Source: Mytilinidion resinicola
Taxonomy: Eukaryota > Ascomycota > Dothideomycetes > Mytilinidiales > Mytilinidiaceae
Reading direction: 5' to 3'
DNA length: 64,000 nt
Assembly: GCF_010093595.1 (NCBI RefSeq)
Contig: NW_022985444.1
Span: 1,186,654-1,250,653, forward strand
This document shows, in pieces, positions 11,212 through 20,845 of this stretch. A program made the translations under genes and the position numbers. The notes beneath the pieces are model-generated. The model ran no database searches. It had not been told where the DNA came from and worked only from the letters and a program-made list of their open reading frames with translations. Every line of letters begins with the position of its first letter. Position 1 is the first letter of the stretch.

Positions 11212-12257
11212 GCTTGATCCTCAGCGGCGCTACCGTACACCAGCGAAGAGGACTTCTTTTCCACATCTGGATTTCCATCTCTATTGTTTTGTCCAAAGGT
11301 GTTTTATCCTACAGTAGTACTAGGACTTTCATGCCCCCTCCACCTCACCAATATCTTGCAACAAACCCGCTGTTATCAGCAGCACAATCGCAAAAAAAAA
11401 AAAAGAATATCCCACAAAACTCGATACCATTCCGCCTCGAACCCAAGAAGCCAAAAGGAAAGGGTTCCGAAGAACATTTCAGTTTACACTGGGTAGATAT
11501 AGTAATATAGACTGAGCAACTTTCCTGGAGGAGCCAAGCAATTAATGGGTTTATATTGTTGATTAGAAAAGTTGAAGCGTGTGAAATGCGATGTTGAAAT
11601 AGGAGGGGAGGCTATTGGAGAGCCCTGGCTGGTTGGACATGACGCGTTTGGGGGGAGTGCGTTTCCGTGGTTCATCGTGAGGCTACATATACCATTTTTC
11701 TCGTTAGCTCACGGACCCCTAGGAACTTCTCTTGCAATTGTTTCTGGGGGCTGTGGTTGGTATGTTTGGCATGGGAATGGTGTGAGGTTTTGATTTGATG
11801 GTGCTAGTGTAAAGCGACCGAGAGTTTTTTTATGATACGAATGTGCCTCCATCTGTATCTATAATAGGGTCCTTAGGCAACCTACATGTAAGATCTTAAA
11901 CGCTCTTTTGCAACTTCTCGTTACTTTCTTCCTCTCATCCAATAGAAAACATGTAATTATTTCGTTAAAAGGGAAATTAGTTTTGGTGACGTTGGGTGGA
12001 TCGATTCCTATCTACGAATCTGAAGTGGAGCACGGTTGCCGAGTATGGTACTGTCAACTCCTGACAGGCACATCATGCTCGTGTCAGCAATGAGATTGAT
12101 TCTACATTAGAGGCCGTTCATGATCTTGACCCGAGTATAGCAGTAGGCGTTGCATATCATACACGTTCTTACCCAAAATTCGCTATGAGGCGTCCCAACC
12201 AACCATACTCCCACCTGCCCACCCAATCCAGAGTGTAATTGCATCAAGGTCCCTAAC
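11212..12257. other. Intergenic, nothing recognised
   Basis: About 1 kb with a run of about 13 A near 11393 and only short frames. It separates the convergent BTB gene and PEX3. Confidence 0.5.
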
Positions 12258-13980
12258 CTAACTCTTCCCATCCTGACTCCCCAGCGCCTTCCCCCACGCA
12301 GACTCAAACCCACTCTCGGCGCCTAACAAGCTCTCCTCGCCCCTAATCGTCGCACCCTCGCCAGCATCCGCCGTACTCGGCCGACTCAACTTCACAGTAT
12401 CGCTCCCAATCTCCGCCGCCGCATTCGCTTCCGGCGTTTCAAACTCGAAATTGCTGCTGTACACCACCGCCGCAAACGCTTCCAGATCCCGCACGCCCTC
12501 CATGGCCGCGAGGTACTCGTTGTTCGACCCGGACCCGATCGCGTGTGCCTGACGGCAGAACACAGCCAAGCTCACCGCCACCTTCGCCTTCGCGTCCGCG
12601 CCGACGATCTCCACGACTCGCGCGGTCGAGGCGGACGTGGGCGGGATTTTGTAGGCGTGGGTGGCGATTTTGGAGTCGATGAGGAGGGAGAAGGCGGCGT
12701 CGAGGAGGAGGGTGAGGACGTGGGTGAAGGAGGGGGAGTCGATGAGGTCGGAGGTTTCGTCGATGAGGCGGCGGAGGGAGGGGGAGGGGGGTGTGCTGGT
12801 GGTGGGGGGGTTCATGCCGGACTCTTGGAGGACGTAGGATTCTTGGTCTGGCGGGGGGAGGAGGTAGGGGAGCCATTTGCAGGTTCTGGGAGATGAGTTA
12901 GGGGGTGTGAGGGGGTGGGTGGTGTGGGCGAACTGACCTCCTGTCGGACTCGGTGGCGCCCTCGACTTTCTTGCGGACTTCGAGGGTTAGTTCGGAGAGG
13001 CGCTCGAGGGTGATTTCCTCGCGTGGGTTCAGGCTTCCGAATACTTCGGTCACGGCGGCGGTGACTTTGTTCATGATGTCTATGCAGCCGCGGTGGAGGA
13101 GCCACCAGCTGAAGGAGAGGTAACGGCGGTTCGTCTCGAAGTCATTGCCGTAGGCATGCTCGAAGTTGTCATCGTCGTTGTTCTCGAGGCTGATTTTAGA
13201 CTCTTGGGGGGGAGGTGCTGCGAGTGAAACAACGCTGGCGAGGTAGTTTCGCCGCCCAAGAAGATTGAGCTGTATGCGGGTAAGAAGGCTAAGTAAAGAT
13301 AGGGTATATATCAATGTGAACGCTCTCGAGATGGCTGCACACGTTAGAGGATGTATATCAGAGCGACTATGCCACTCACAGCTTATCTTCATCTCGTTCC
13401 ATAACTGGGCCTTGCTCTTCTTCGGCCGCGGCGATGTCTGGGGCCCTGTCTCCCCACTGCCGTCGCCATTGGCAGCACTGCTCTCTGCCACCTGGCTGGC
13501 ATGCACATAGCTCTCGCTCTGAAAGCTGGTCAAGCTCTTGCCGTCATCGTCGGTTACGCTTCGCGGCGACGATTGCACGTCCGAGATGGTGACCTCTGAT
13601 GGGCCTACACTTCTTGCCAGCCGCTCCTGCTTCTGCTTCTGCAGCTCGTTCAGCGTGCGTTCGACGGGCAATGCCTCCAGGATATTCTCGGTCGCGGTCG
13701 GCAGGATGGCGAGCACGGTAAAGGTGCAGTCCTCCTGGTTCTGCTCGAACCGCCGGCGGAGGCTGGGAGGACATGGTTAGCATACCGGCCTATACAACAA
13801 CACACAGCGCAGATGCGCCTACTTCTCCTTCGCGATGCGCTCCTCGCTCATGCGCTGGCGCGCCTCGGACACCTTCGCCAGGACATACTGGCCGGCCAGA
13901 TAGCCAGCGCCCAGCACGCCCGCTCCGATGGCAAAGTTGGTCCGATTGCGCCGGAGCCACCTGCGCGAGGACGCAATCAT
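12258..13980 (-). CDS. PEX3: Peroxisomal biogenesis factor 3 (peroxin-3)
   Basis: Peroxisomal membrane protein that recruits Pex19 and inserts peroxisomal membrane proteins. Minus-strand exons 13980-13823, 13762-13380, 13334-12938 and 12885-12258 join by GT-AG introns of 60, 45 and 52 nt to 521 aa. A basic N-terminus (SSRRWLRRNRTN) precedes a single membrane anchor (FAIGAGVLGAGYLAGQYV). Then follow RRRFEQNQEDCTFTVLAILP and TATENILEALPVE, typical of Pex3. A Ser-rich insert precedes KSKAQLWNEMKISSISRAF, LLTRIQLNLLGRRNYL, and WLPYLLPPPDQESYVLQE near the C-terminal domain. Order and length fit fungal Pex3. Intact, although it is surrounded by degraded accessory genes. Confidence 0.95.
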
Positions 13981-14394
13981 GGTGGCCGTGGGTGGTGTGT
14001 GTTCGTCTCAAGTCATGGGGGAAGAATTGCTGGTCGGTTCAACAAGAGGCGCGCGACATCCGGGGTGGTTGATGCTTCCCTGCCAGCGCCGAGGTGCATT
14101 GATTCGCCACGTCACGGGTGCGCTGGTGATTACTAGAACCGCTTATTCCGTCAACCTCCGCCCATCGGTATCCCTTTTCCTATCATCGGTATCCCTAACG
14201 TGATTATTGGTCTGAATTCACCCATTTCTCATCATTCTTTCAGGCTTCCCTGGACTGCGTGTCGAAGCGCTCTGTTTGAGTGAATCGCTGCTCTCGAGGA
14301 TGATTTCCTGAGTAGCTAATCCGGTCCAGGCATAGACCGTCTTGTTCGCATCCAATGTATACTGAGGTCTATTGGGGCAAAACTGATCCTACTA
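13981..14394. other. PEX3 upstream region
   Basis: Presumed PEX3 promoter and 5' UTR. Nothing further recognised up to the TIR element at 14395. Confidence 0.4.
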
Positions 14395-14552
14395 CAGTAA
14401 AAACTCGTTATACCGTTCACGTAATGTTCCGGGGGTGTGAACATTATATCAAATGTCACTCTCCGCCAAATATTAAACCGGTAATCGGAAGGTTGAACGA
14501 TATAATGTATATTGACGGTATGTAGCATCAACATTATAACGAACGTTTACTG
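14395..14552. mobile_element. 158-bp MITE-like element with TIRs and TA target duplication
   Basis: The ends are imperfect inverted repeats: CAGTAAAAACTCGTTATACC on the left, and on the reverse strand of the right end CAGTAAACGTTCGTTATAAT. Each end is flanked by TA (14393-14394 and 14553-14554), the insertion signature of Tc1/mariner/pogo transposases. The interior has no coding capacity but has short internal palindromes such as GTTCAC..GTGAAC. It is therefore a non-autonomous element. Family name unknown to me. Confidence 0.75.
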
Positions 14553-14758
14553 TATAAGCTCCCTCTATCAGCGTGCGTCGGGATCACCTCAAGTGCTGAC
14601 GCTCGTTCGACGCCCTGCTGCAGCAACTACTCCGGCTCTCATTTAACCAACCCTTTTCGCTTCATCTCGAGCAAATACTAGCACTCCAACTCGATCAAAT
14701 CTGTCTACTCAAGCTCAAGCAACCCCATCCACATCAGCGCAAGGGCCTGAAAGCGATA

Positions 14759-15190
14759 CAGTGCCTTGCCATAGAAATCCGTACATTTCTCTGCCTTGTC
14801 TGTGGGTCTCCAACGTACTAATAGAAAGCGAGGGCGGCGGATATTTTCAATCTTCGCACACCGTGTTGACGCTGTCTGAGGTAGCCTACAAGTCTAACGG
14901 GACGTACAAACCGTCTCGTTCGTCTTTCCAAGGAGGCTTTGAGGCAAGTCATGCGGCGACACAGCGATAAACCACTTCGAAAGAGAGCACATAATATTGA
15001 ACTAATAGACACCGGTGGTAGCGGATACACTTCCAATCTGCGTACACCTTGTTGGCGCTGTCTGAGGTAGCCAAGCGAGTTCACTAATTGTCTAAAGACC
15101 GAACTTCTCTCTTGTTTGGAATGCTGGAATGGCTATGAAGTTCCTCACACAGTGGTAAACGATTGTACGGATTTCTATGATGAGGCACTG
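14759..15190. mobile_element. 432-bp TIR element with TA target duplication
   Basis: A second, unrelated inverted-repeat element. 24 of 27 terminal bases match between the left end, which reads CAGTGCC then CATAGAAATCCGTACA, and the reverse complement of the right end. TA flanks both sides (14757-14758, 15191-15192). The interior has no transposase frame, so it is non-autonomous and of Tc1/mariner type by its TA duplication. It lies 206 bp from the other element, so the spot was hit twice or is tolerant of insertions. Confidence 0.75.
14815..15075 (+). repeat. Two diverged direct repeats of about 77 bp inside the TIR element
   Basis: 14815-14891 and 14998-15074 share most positions. Both contain CTAATAGA at the start, then CAATCT, and end in the identical GCTGTCTGAGGTAGCC. 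The offset is 183 bp, so the element interior may be an old duplication. Confidence 0.7.
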
Positions 15191-16268
15191 TAGAAGCACA
15201 TCACGCCGATCGGATAGCAACACTCCACAATCCCCACGATCACCGCAATATGGCTTTGCTGGCTTTTCCGCCGCTCATGATCCGGCTGCGACTTGTACTC
15301 CGCTGCTCGAAGACCTCCCCGCTTTATGACCGACAAAGTCTATGCTTGTCCGGTTTCTCTACCCATCTCCAGTCTCCCAAATTTCATGTACAACCGGAGG
15401 TCACTCTCACCTGGAGGTGGCTGCAAACCAACCAAACTCATGCTTGCTCAGTCTTACTCGGTTATTGTCTCTAGTGTTAGTCTTTGTTTCTAGTCTTGTT
15501 GCTTAAATCAATATCGCTGACCACTCAACCAAGTCATCACGCATCAGTACCCAGGTAAGCTCGGCTTGCGAAGCTTGTTTTCGAGCACACCAAATATGGA
15601 ACTCCATAATCAGATGAAATTTTAGGATGGAATAAACCAGAACGACAAACCAGTAGGGACAACAAAACATACTTCAGCACATCATGGATGCCAGATTTTA
15701 AAGAATGTCCGGAGTGGGGAAAGGTCATGGGGGGCGGCGGAACCATGGTTCGAGCTTTCGATTGAACATACGGAAGCAACCGCTCCATAGCGTTCCACCT
15801 GGCTCCTCGCTCATTAAGCACAGAGTATTTACCCACCGCAACGTTTCTATCGATCAATAGAACGTGCAAACACACGCAACATGGCAATCGCCTTTTCGAG
15901 CAAAATGGCACGAAGATTTCACCTTTCTCAGCGTTGAGCTTCGCAGATTCTGTCGATACCAAGCCCCTTCGATCCTGACTTTCCATCACCAGGAAACTCC
16001 CGCTATCAAGGAAAGGGTGTCCAATTTCCTGAAACATATCCCAGAGAAATCCCATCAGCTTCTTGTTCGTTTAATAAGCCCAGAAGCGTACCGCAACCAA
16101 CAAGCCTCCGAAAGAACAGATCTCCGTTCTTTTTGCATAATCAGGCCGGGAGAAGACGGCAGCCAACAGGACTCGGGAATATCGAATCCACTTCCTTTGC
16201 CCGTAGCGAAACCGGCAGCGTACCGCAAACAACAGGCCGCAGCTATTCATAATGCCACCGAGGCCGCC
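15191..16268. other. Intergenic, no gene supported
   Basis: Several mid-length frames on both strands overlap here, but none shows a family. A short direct repeat (GCGTACCGCAA..CAACA) occurs near 16086 and 16216. Part may have been the 5' region of the F-box pseudogene. Confidence 0.4.
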
Positions 16269-17345
16269 ATGTATCGACTGTCCAACGAGATCCTGCTTAT
16301 GATTGGCGCCTATCTGTCTCCGGTCTCCAACTTTGTACTGCACCAGACGTGCCAGAAAGCGTTGCATGTTTTCGCGCCGCCACCTGGATTCTTCCCTCTG
16401 AACGAATTTGATCTAGAGACTTCGTTACTGGAAAACCACCCTCTCGGCTCAACAGTCGATCACGATGCTCAGAAGCAGTCTTCCTACGCTTCATAGCTAG
16501 GAGACCACCATCTCAGCGCAACAACTAAGCGAAACGCTCCAAAGCAGTCGGTCATGCCCGGCATGCGCATCTGGTGCAGCGCGTATAGAACCCGACATAC
16601 AGAGAAGCTCTTTTCCGCATTGCAAAGGGCGTTTCCTCCCTTCGAACGCCGCTGTGTAAGGGCAGTCGAAGCGGTCAGGGTGTGCGCCCACCACAACCTC
16701 ACGTTCTCCGAAATCGACGTCTGTACCCATGGTCTTTGGACCGGCCCATTCCGGTGCCAACATGCCAGCCACCGCATCGCACACTGGCCAAACCGGTGGC
16801 ACCCAAAAATCCTTTCGCTGGGGCAATCATATCGAGATCAGGTCTTGGATCTCGATCATCAGCGCACCCCGAGGCATCGCAATCGCCGCGTCTACTCTCA
16901 AAGATCCACCGAGCTTATCCTGCGAGCCGCTCTGCACGCATCTGAGTCTTAACGACTCCATCATCCTGTGTCTGGTCAGCAAGCTGGTTGCAGCGCGGCA
17001 AAACGGCTCGCTGGAATGGCGTCGATCGGAAGAATGCAGCTGCGTCCACGGTGGCAAAGGGTCGACCCCCTGTCTACGGTGGCACCAGCGCAAAGACGAC
17101 TCGGACTTCACCCGTGCCCAAGGGGCGTAGGTGTCGGACTCGTGGAATCGGAGCTGCCAGGATCAGGAGACGGAAAGGGTCCCAGGGTCTCAACGCTTCA
17201 GATGGCGCGCCATATGGGGCTGCAGGTGCGATTTTAAGGTGTTTGTGCGCCGTGTGCTGGGTACGGACCGCGAGGAGGTCATTATGCGGGTTCGCAGGTC
17301 GTAGGATCATGAGGTTACGGGCGCGGAGTGGGTGGAGACGGTCGG
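16269..17345 (+). pseudogene. Degraded F-box protein gene
   Basis: Fungal F-box protein remnant. An F-box starts at 16269 (MYRLSNEILLMIGAYLSPVS, then NFVLHQTCQKALHVF). The frame stops with TAG at 16494-16496. After this, conserved family segments appear in different frames: CPACASGA, then LFSALQRAFPPFERRC and RVCAHHNLTFSEI, then in another frame RWGNHIEIRSWISI and LCTHLSLNDSIIL. Further in-frame TAG codons occur at 17128-17130 and near 17302. At least two frameshifts and three stops are needed to explain the order, and no introns fit. The segment order matches the layout of fungal F-box proteins with a Cys/His-rich tail as I remember them. Non-functional as protein. Confidence 0.7.
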
Positions 17346-17900
17346 CTGGGGAGGGCAGAAGTCGAGGCCGCGGACGGGGCCGGATGGCTTTTTTCCAGAA
17401 AGGCACGGTTACAGAGACGACGACGACGTTCGTGATGAGAGGTGGAGCGAGAGGGGTCCTTTGGGTAGATGGCCTTGAAACGTGGCTTTTTTTGGGCCAT
17501 TGTAGTTACTTACATACATTGGCCTTGTTCTAGGTCTCATTACTACCTTATCCCTGAAACTGTCTTTTGCGTAAAGTTGACCCAAAACTTGACAAGAACA
17601 GTTCTGTGTGAGTGATAGTTCGGACTGTCTAATGGAGTTAGACAGAGAAGTGAGTTGAAGGTGAGTATCCTGAGATGTGGCAGTGTAACCTGAGAGCGGC
17701 TGAGCAGAAGTTGAGCCGGGTGTAATTTTGCTTATAAACAAGCATAACTTAATGGAAACAAGAGGAGATAAGTTGGCCGGCCATATACGCTATTTCATCC
17801 TATTATCTCTTATAGTCATTGGTTTCATTGTCAATCGCAGCAATATTCATGTCGATACTAAGCGTAAATCAGCCCAATTGACCATTGTTCTGATCTGGAA
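17346..17900. other. Intergenic, nothing recognised
   Basis: AT-richer stretch between the F-box remnant and the repeat frame, with only short open frames. Confidence 0.4.
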
Positions 17901-18296
17901 ATGCGATTAAAGGGCTTTATCGAAAGAGCTACGACATATCTAAAGAGCAAACTAGACAGCTCGCAGATCGGAACAATCGCGGCAGCTCTGGATGAGGATG
18001 CAGCTGCGATATATGGTCTTGTTGGTGAGCTCGCGCTTGGTCTTGCAATGGAGACAGCCGGTCGCTCAATCGAGCCCACCCTCGGCCTTTTGATCGATGT
18101 CAAGGATGGTCTCTCAAAAGAGGCTATGCTCGGCCTCGCACTTGAGCCCAAACCCGGCCTGGTAAGTGAGCTGGTCACGGTTTGGGGCTATGTGAATGCA
18201 AAGGGAAGAGACCGAACAGAAGCAGCATCCAAGATCTTTATGGATTCAACCTATATACGCTTAGTTATCGAGACCTTGTCACCGTACATGGTCTAG
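17901..18296 (+). CDS. Possible 131-aa protein built of degenerate octapeptide repeats
   Basis: ATG frame of 131 aa, family unknown. From about residue 39 it contains seven consecutive units of eight residues (24 bp), such as GLVGELAL, GLAMETAG, RSIEPTLG, LLIDVKDG, LSKEAMLG and LALEPKPG. The pattern is a leading Gly/Leu pair, an acidic residue at position 4 or 5 and Gly at the end. Before the repeats is an Asp/Ala-rich segment (LDEDAAAIY). There is no signal peptide. Period conservation at 24 bp suggests selection or recent expansion. It could be a fragment of a longer repeat protein, or non-coding minisatellite DNA that happens to be open. Confidence 0.3.
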   Translation: MRLKGFIERATTYLKSKLDSSQIGTIAAALDEDAAAIYGLVGELALGLAMETAGRSIEPTLGLLIDVKDGLSKEAMLGLALEPKPGLVSELVTVWGYVNAKGRDRTEAASKIFMDSTYIRLVIETLSPYMV

Positions 18297-18338
18297 GTAG
18301 GGAGTGGACTAAGAACAGCTATATCGTAGCGACACCAT

Positions 18339-18356
18339 CTCGAAGGCGCCTTCGAG
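18339..18356. repeat. 18-bp perfect palindrome
   Basis: CTCGAAGGCGCCTTCGAG is its own reverse complement and lies between the repeat frame and the HET pseudogene. Possible binding site or chance. Confidence 0.6.
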
Positions 18357-18569
18357 CTTAAACACTCTTTGACGCGACGCGGCGCCTGACGTTCAATTCG
18401 TGGAACACTCTTGGAAAATGCATATGCAAGCCAGAACACGCTAGTGTGTCTCAGCCTTGCTATTGCTGCCTCATTATTTCAAGGTCTAAGGCTAGTGATG
18501 TGATCCTCTTCTATCAATCACTTAATCAATTCCTTTCTTTTCGTCCAAACATTGGGAGTCAGGTTCATC

Positions 18570-20826
18570 ATGAATGACCCCATCTCTCCATCTTCAAGCA
18601 AGCAACTCTCCCAAAAGCTTCGTCTACCATCGTTAGATTCTAGTCCGTCAGAGTTGCAAGTGGGCCAACGTCTTTGCAGATTCTGTCAGCAGCTCGATGT
18701 GTGGAAGCTGTTAAACGAAGAAAGTAGTGTCAAAGCAAAGCCTCGAGTAATCCAAGGTCGCCATGCGGAGGATTGCGTTCTCTGTACGCTATGTGAGAAT
18801 GTTTATGACGAGGTTTTTCGAGAGAATGGAGGTCAATTTCTAGATTATGAGGCAGCCGCCCAGTATGCCTCTTACACACGCATCGATCCTAGTGAGACTG
18901 ATTTCTGGGAGCCCACATTCACTATGCGCCCTGATGAAGATTGGCTAGGATCCTTCTTAGCCATTGAGTGGGGTGGCCGCCGACAAGAACATTACACACT
19001 CAGAGATCTTGGGCTTACCAATTTGCAAGAAGCAGAATTTCGTTTACGCCCATTGGGTTTCAGGCATGCCCATATTCGAGACTCTCCTCTGCCTATGCCT
19101 ACGAATCTTGGCGACCACATTGAAGGAGTCGACGAATCTGCCGTGTTGGATGAAGCTGAGCCAACTGGGGCCCCCACAACTATCATCGAAGGCCGACCAT
19201 TATCCGTCAAGCGTGTCCAGCAATGGTTATGGCAGTGCGAAAATGTTCACAGAGAGCGTTGCAACCATCCAGTCACCAACGAGAGATACATGAACTCCAT
19301 TGACCTTATTTTCGTCGATGTGTTTGAATAGCGGCTGGTGAAGGGAAGTTCTTCGGACAGATATTTAGCTTTAAGCTACGTTTGGGGTCAAATATCCATG
19401 CTTCAGACGAAGAAAGACAACTTCTCAGATCTGCAGGAACCAGGTTCTATTTCCGATCAAAATCCAGGGATTGCGCTGACCACTCGGGACGCCATCAAAT
19501 TCACAAGAGACTCGGGGTGTCGATACTTATGGGTGGATTCTCTGGGTATCATACAGGACGACCATGAGCAGAAGCACCAACAAATTGCACAGATGGACAT
19601 TGTCTACAGCCAGGCCTGCATGACCATCATCGCTGCATCCGGGGCAGATGCCAATTCAGGTCTTCCCGGTGTACGCCACGGATCGCGTAGCATTCCAACG
19701 CACTCTGCTCTTGATCTTGGCGGCCAACCTTTCGGGTTCCAGCGCTCTTCGCCGCCTTTCATGAAGTTATTTGAGCGATCACAGATTAAAACCCGTGCTT
19801 GAACTTATCAAGAACGTCTTCTATCGCGCCGATGTCTGTACTTCTTCGCAGAAGAAGCGTTCTTCTGCTGTGGTTCGGTGTTCGATGGAGAGGGCATAGA
19901 AAGTCTTGGGGTGACCGATATGGATCGAAGAGACTCAAGTAATGTCCGCCCGCTAAACGCTCTCTTGTCTCTTCCACGAAACGAAATATCAGAGAACCAG
20001 ATACGTGAAGCATATCGCTCAGTTGTCGAACAGTATACCGAAAGCAAATTGTCTTATCCAGGAGACATTTTGAGTGCGTTTGCCGGAATAGCCGCTTTGA
20101 TGGAACAGGCTCTAGAACACCAAGGATGCATTAGTACTATCACATATGGCCTTCCAGAGCACAATATCTACGAATTCCTGTTCTGGATTCCCAAGAAGAC
20201 AACGCTCCGCCGACAACCACCAGTTTTCCCTTCCTGGTCCTGGGCTGGATGGATCGGAGGTGTCACATATGAAGACCGTCTCGACTATTTCGATCCTGCT
20301 CATAGCAGAATCCTGCGATGTGATCTTGGTTACGTAGTGACAGATGAGACAATACATGCATTGGCGTTTGACCAAAAGGCTATTTCTGTCTGTCTCTGGG
20401 AAGGCTTACCTTCAAAGGAGCTATTCCATCTCAGTGTCTGCAGACATGACTACGAACTACTGGGAATCCGTTCGTGGAATGTTTCATTTTTATGCTCGAA
20501 CCATTCCATCTAGCGCTTTTGGCCTCTTTCATAGCCTTCAAGATGGCGCCCCCTACGCCGACGAGTCCTACCCTCGAACAGTTCGGAATGAACGAGACTT
20601 GGCTTGGTGCAACAAGATTGCGTTGAATAGCGATTTGTGTGCTTCCGACTGGGATACAGGAGCATACGATTTTGTCATGGTATCCCACCTAGTCCTGAGT
20701 AAAGAGTACTGCTTCATGCAAATTGCTTGGAAAGGGCACTATGCTGAGCGGATCGGTGTGGGAACGATTCCTGAATTGCTATGGTCAACACACGACGAGA
20801 CTCTCAAACACATCGTCCTAAACTGA
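18570..20826 (+). pseudogene. HET-domain (heterokaryon incompatibility) protein, pseudogene
   Basis: HET proteins trigger cell death when unlike fungal individuals fuse. The frame starts at ATG 18570 with a Cys-containing N-terminal region (RLCRFCQQL, RHAEDCVLC) usual for this family. Just before the HET core is an in-frame TAG (19329-19331). The core follows in the same frame: DRYLALSYVWGQ, CRYLWVDSLGIIQDD, QMDIVYSQACMTIIAASGAD. At 19800-19802 TGA replaces the Trp expected before TYQERLLSRRCLYF. FPSWSWAGWIGG follows. The frame stops at 20513, while the typical C-terminal end (GAYDFVMVS, AERIGVGTIP) continues in another frame to TGA at 20826. Two stops and one frameshift make a functional product unlikely. 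It ends 19 bp from the convergent transporter stop. Confidence 0.85.
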
Positions 20827-20845
20827 AAAAAACAAAGACCCTCTC

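Noticed and set aside
12439..12896. Long frames on both strands over the PEX3 last exon
   Set aside because: Low-complexity shadows (Pro/Arg/His and Gly/Val rich) of the PEX3 coding sequence.
15537..16055. 172-aa minus-strand frame before the F-box remnant
   Set aside because: No recognisable motif, overlaps another open frame, and lies in degraded DNA.
19255..19331. Intron that would remove the TAG in the HET pseudogene
   Set aside because: Any GT donor in reach would delete conserved residues just before the HET core; the frame on both sides is the same without splicing.
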